A stretch of 64,000 bases of DNA from JAOZHU01 sp964632845 (lineage in GTDB: Archaea; Thermoproteota; Bathyarchaeia; Bathyarchaeales; Bathycorpusculaceae), in the NCBI GenBank assembly GCA_964632845.1, contig CAZWDU010000003.1:1-64000 (forward strand), written 5' to 3'. The translations under genes were made by a program, and so were the position numbers. A model generated the notes under the pieces. It was not told the origin of the DNA. It did no database searches and worked only from the letters and a program-made list of their open reading frames with translations. This document shows positions 61,406 to 64,000 of this stretch, one piece after another (positions within the stretch are counted from its first letter, which is position 1; the number at the start of each line of letters is the position of its first letter).

Positions 61406-62265
61406 TGAAGACAGATGTTGAAGACAGAGCCAAAAAGTATGATACTAACGGCCAGATAAAGCGATTAGTTGACGAGACCCTTGAAAGGCTCCGAGAGTTT
61501 AGGCGAAAATACCCTTTCACCGAAGAACCAAACCGGATCGAGAGTTTAACTGCAGATGACATCTTTAAGACAGAAACGGGCGAGATGGGCGGCTTCTTTC
61601 GCTACATTGAGCATCAACTTAAAGAGCTTGGGCATCTCACCATCTATGGCTCCACTGTATACCACACTATCAGAGCGCAACTAGAAGATTTCAAAGAGCT
61701 TCTATACACCGTTGTGGATAAGGAAAAGTTAATAGCTGAAAAGGTAGATGCGCCATGGCAGTCGATAAAGGGTTTAGGCGGAGACAGCCACATCGCAAAG
61801 AAGATTATTTTCTGCCTCAACTATGAAACAGGCCAAGTGGCACCAATTTTTAAGACTGAACACATGGAATACTTCCTTGAAAATATCAATGAGGAATCAT
61901 TGTTTCCCATGAATTATGGAAGCATGAGTTTAGGTGAGAAGTACGAGTTTTTAACCCAAAAACTAATGGAAGCGAAACAAAGCTCTGAGGTCACTAAGGC
62001 TTGGGAAATCACCTATTTCAGCTGGTTCCTCTACCAAACTTATCCACCGCCAAAAATGCCCGCTGCCCCCTCGATAAGAAAAAAACAAGAAGATAATGCA
62101 GAGTTAGCGCAGAAGCAGCAATATGGCGCTTTTGTTGAGTTATTAAATGAGTTGAGACGGCAAGGAAAGATTTCAGCAGAACAACGGCGAGAATACAGCG
62201 CATCTTGGTCAAAAAACCCCGAGGCAAGACAAATACTAACTGACAAACTCGCTAAACTTAGATAA
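61405..62265 (+). CDS. Fourth gene of the type I operon, unknown
   Basis: 286 residues; the ATG shares the last A of the hsdR stop (TAATG), so it is co-translated with hsdR. Mostly helical and charged, with IYGSTVYHTIRAQLEDFKEL and a C-terminal Lys/Arg-rich part. Its fixed place suggests a subunit or regulator of the restriction complex, perhaps limiting HsdR; I recognise no family. Confidence 0.7.
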   Translation: MKTDVEDRAKKYDTNGQIKRLVDETLERLREFRRKYPFTEEPNRIESLTADDIFKTETGEMGGFFRYIEHQLKELGHLTIYGSTVYHTIRAQLEDFKELLYTVVDKEKLIAEKVDAPWQSIKGLGGDSHIAKKIIFCLNYETGQVAPIFKTEHMEYFLENINEESLFPMNYGSMSLGEKYEFLTQKLMEAKQSSEVTKAWEITYFSWFLYQTYPPPKMPAAPSIRKKQEDNAELAQKQQYGAFVELLNELRRQGKISAEQRREYSASWSKNPEARQILTDKLAKLR

Positions 62266-62327
62266 AGGCAACACACTTACCAAAAGTAGGCATTTCAGAA
62301 ATACCTCTAATCAAACAATCACAGTCA

Positions 62328-62921
62328 TCAGACAACAAGTTCTTTGTTTAAACCCATAATTTGCTGGGAAAAAGCCATAACTACCCTAAACTGTTGTTCG
62401 TCTGGTCTTGTCGGTCTGTATCTAATATCTTTATCTTGGAAGCAGCCAACTATCCCTTCTTGCTGATTCATGCTTCTTGCGATTTCGGCTTCTACTCTTT
62501 CAATAATCCGCTTTTCCTCGTTAATCGGTGCTAAAAAGATTCTGAACTGTTCAATAAACTTGAGGATTTTAGGAGCAAGCTCTGCATTCATTTTAATAAA
62601 ATCACAGATTAGTTTTGGCTCCCTTCTGTCGGTTTTCCACATTCCGCCCCAAAGAAGATTTTTCCTGCCTTTAGCAAACTCTTCGGGGTCAAAGACTCGG
62701 TAAAAGCCATTTAGGTAGCTCTGAACATGCTGTAGTAAGCGCATGACAAAAGAAGTTCCAGTTTCGCCAACATAATAGACAAGATATTTGCCTTCGAAAG
62801 GAATTGTAAATAAATAGACTCCTTTCTTATCACCCATTGAGCAGGTAAACACATTTTCATCTTCACTCTTAACAAAACTGTATGGCCCATACCAATTAAT
62901 TTTGAGAGGATTAGTAACCAT
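62328..62921 (-). CDS. GIY-YIG nuclease-like protein
   Basis: 197 residues from ATG 62921, after AGGTG. GVYLF (34-38), YYVGET (49-54), Arg61 and a downstream His (65) resemble the GIY-YIG core: a G-V-Y strand, a Y-V-G strand and a catalytic Arg. The glutamate normally needed later may be one of EEFAK or EEKRII, but its place is uncertain. A small stand-alone nuclease in a defence island; activity unproven. Confidence 0.6.
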   Translation of the reverse strand: MVTNPLKINWYGPYSFVKSEDENVFTCSMGDKKGVYLFTIPFEGKYLVYYVGETGTSFVMRLLQHVQSYLNGFYRVFDPEEFAKGRKNLLWGGMWKTDRREPKLICDFIKMNAELAPKILKFIEQFRIFLAPINEEKRIIERVEAEIARSMNQQEGIVGCFQDKDIRYRPTRPDEQQFRVVMAFSQQIMGLNKELVV

Positions 62922-62991
62922 TCTCGGCACCTGGTCAATTAAGAATGCTTTGTGTATGCTTGTTTTATCATGGTCATCAGATAGCCATAGT

Positions 62992-64000
62992 CTATTTGTG
63001 CTGTGTCAAATCTTTTTGCAACTCAATGTTATCCGCTGTATCGGAATAATTCATTTGAATTAGCTCGTAGCCTAACTTGGCGCTTAGTCTGCTGTGTAGT
63101 GTAGGATCACACCTCTTGCACAGAATCTTGCCGTCTGGGTAAAGTTCTTGCATGGTCTTAATAGTTTTTTCGTCTGCCGCAATGATTTCACCACATCTAC
63201 ATTGAACTAACGTAGAATAGGTATCGTTCAATCCCATAAGATAGCCAATGCCTGTCAGTATATTTTGCCCTTTTTTGGTTTGGCAATCTACCAGCTTGTT
63301 TAAGTCGATATTCCATTTTTTCGATATGGCAAGAATCTCGGTTGCTGTCTTTTCCCCAAACATTTGGTTGATTATCATTTCCAAGTCCTTGTCTTTCGAA
63401 TGCATTTTTAGGATAGCGGCCATGCTGTAATTATCCAGATTAATTCGCGATTTATCGTAAGGAGCAACCAGAGAATAATCAATAGCTTGTATCATTGACC
63501 AGGTGCCGTTCAAATTTAGTAACGCCATTTTTATGAGGTCGCCTTTATCGACATGCTTGGCAATCATGTCCCTATACAATTCGTCAGTTATTTGCACCCA
63601 AATTCTATACGGGATGCCTGGAGGGAGAGTAACGAATACTTCCAATTCATTTTCTTTTATTACGCTAACAACCCCATCGTGGATACGGTACGTATCAGGT
63701 TTAAGACTGCTATCTAGACGTGAGGCATCAATAGCGTAAGGTGTTGGTTCGGTGATCGCCGAAAGAAGCTTAGTGATTGGAGCAAACTTGGGCTGTAGTT
63801 CAAGCTGGCGCACTTTAAAAAGTTGATAAAGATCAACGCTAAGAACTACGATTGAAGAAACAAGCGATATTCCTTTCCAATCAAAATAAGGCGGGAATGG
63901 AACATAAAAGAAGGGCTTTACTACAAGGTTTTCATCAAGACCAAACTTACCCAAATTATTTTTAATATACTCAACTTTCTCGAAAAACTTTAGAAGTTCT
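62992..64000 (-). CDS. Zinc-ribbon protein of unknown function, 5' end beyond window
   Basis: The frame is open to the right edge, so the true start lies outside; a TTG at 63954 is the innermost candidate. At least 336 residues. A weakly hydrophobic stretch near the start, a middle helical part, and a zinc ribbon near the C-terminus (CRCGEIIAADE then CKRCDP). No family recognised. It may sense or bind nucleic acid. Confidence 0.6.
   Translation of the reverse strand, partial: ELLKFFEKVEYIKNNLGKFGLDENLVVKPFFYVPFPPYFDWKGISLVSSIVVLSVDLYQLFKVRQLELQPKFAPITKLLSAITEPTPYAIDASRLDSSLKPDTYRIHDGVVSVIKENELEVFVTLPPGIPYRIWVQITDELYRDMIAKHVDKGDLIKMALLNLNGTWSMIQAIDYSLVAPYDKSRINLDNYSMAAILKMHSKDKDLEMIINQMFGEKTATEILAISKKWNIDLNKLVDCQTKKGQNILTGIGYLMGLNDTYSTLVQCRCGEIIAADEKTIKTMQELYPDGKILCKRCDPTLHSRLSAKLGYELIQMNYSDTADNIELQKDLTQHK

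Noticed and set aside
1..64000. CRISPR arrays, tRNA and rRNA genes
   Set aside because: No regularly spaced direct repeats and no convincing tRNA T-arm plus acceptor pairs were seen on either strand by eye; a covariance search would be decisive.

Overview
The window is archaeal. It encodes a TATA-binding protein, RadA recombinase, deoxyhypusine synthase, two-subunit class I fumarase, RqcH and an AbrB-PhoU phosphate regulator, with TATA boxes about 25 bases before several starts, GGTGA-type ribosome sites and many GTG/TTG starts. The long run of NosD-like and Kelch surface proteins with C-terminal membrane anchors, together with this gene mix, suggests a Thermoproteota lineage such as Bathyarchaeia; that placement is inference. 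No rRNA, tRNA or CRISPR array was seen. No gap longer than about 300 bases lacks a gene; the longest (20859-21150) holds an inverted repeat.

Layout. 1-10760 (+): late genes of a tailed (caudovirus-like) provirus: tape measure, distal tail, a tail hub fused to a lectin-like domain, an appendage protein, a holin-like protein, terminase small and large subunits, an ABC-ATPase/acetyltransferase fusion and four small unknown genes. Capsid genes would lie left of the window. 10875-19475 (-): a tightly packed operon of eight membrane or surface proteins, four of them ending in the same type of anchor (helix, then KKR), facing a membrane-bound helix-turn-helix regulator across a cluster of palindromes. 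20094-24197: small DNA-binding proteins leading into a tyrosine-recombinase operon (int1).

24313-50303: chromosomal core: dys, nitroreductase, the pstSCAB-phoU phosphate operon with a divergent AbrB-PhoU regulator, two MscS channels, TrmB regulators, rqcH, a PrsW-type protease, radA, fumarase, methylglyoxal synthase, larA and mntP. 50496-53496 (-): a second recombinase cassette (int2), homologous to int1 and its partner gene but in opposite orientation, preceded by AbrB and helix-turn-helix genes. The core is therefore bracketed by two related recombinases pointing at it.

53549-64000: an accessory island with an orphan gene, a divergent stand-alone TBP, a type I restriction-modification system (hsdM, hsdS, hsdR plus a fourth overlapping gene), a GIY-YIG-like protein and a zinc-ribbon protein that runs off the edge. 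The TBP and hsdM genes diverge from one shared TATA element. The most unusual proposal is that this defence island carries its own general transcription factor next to a mobile recombinase cassette.
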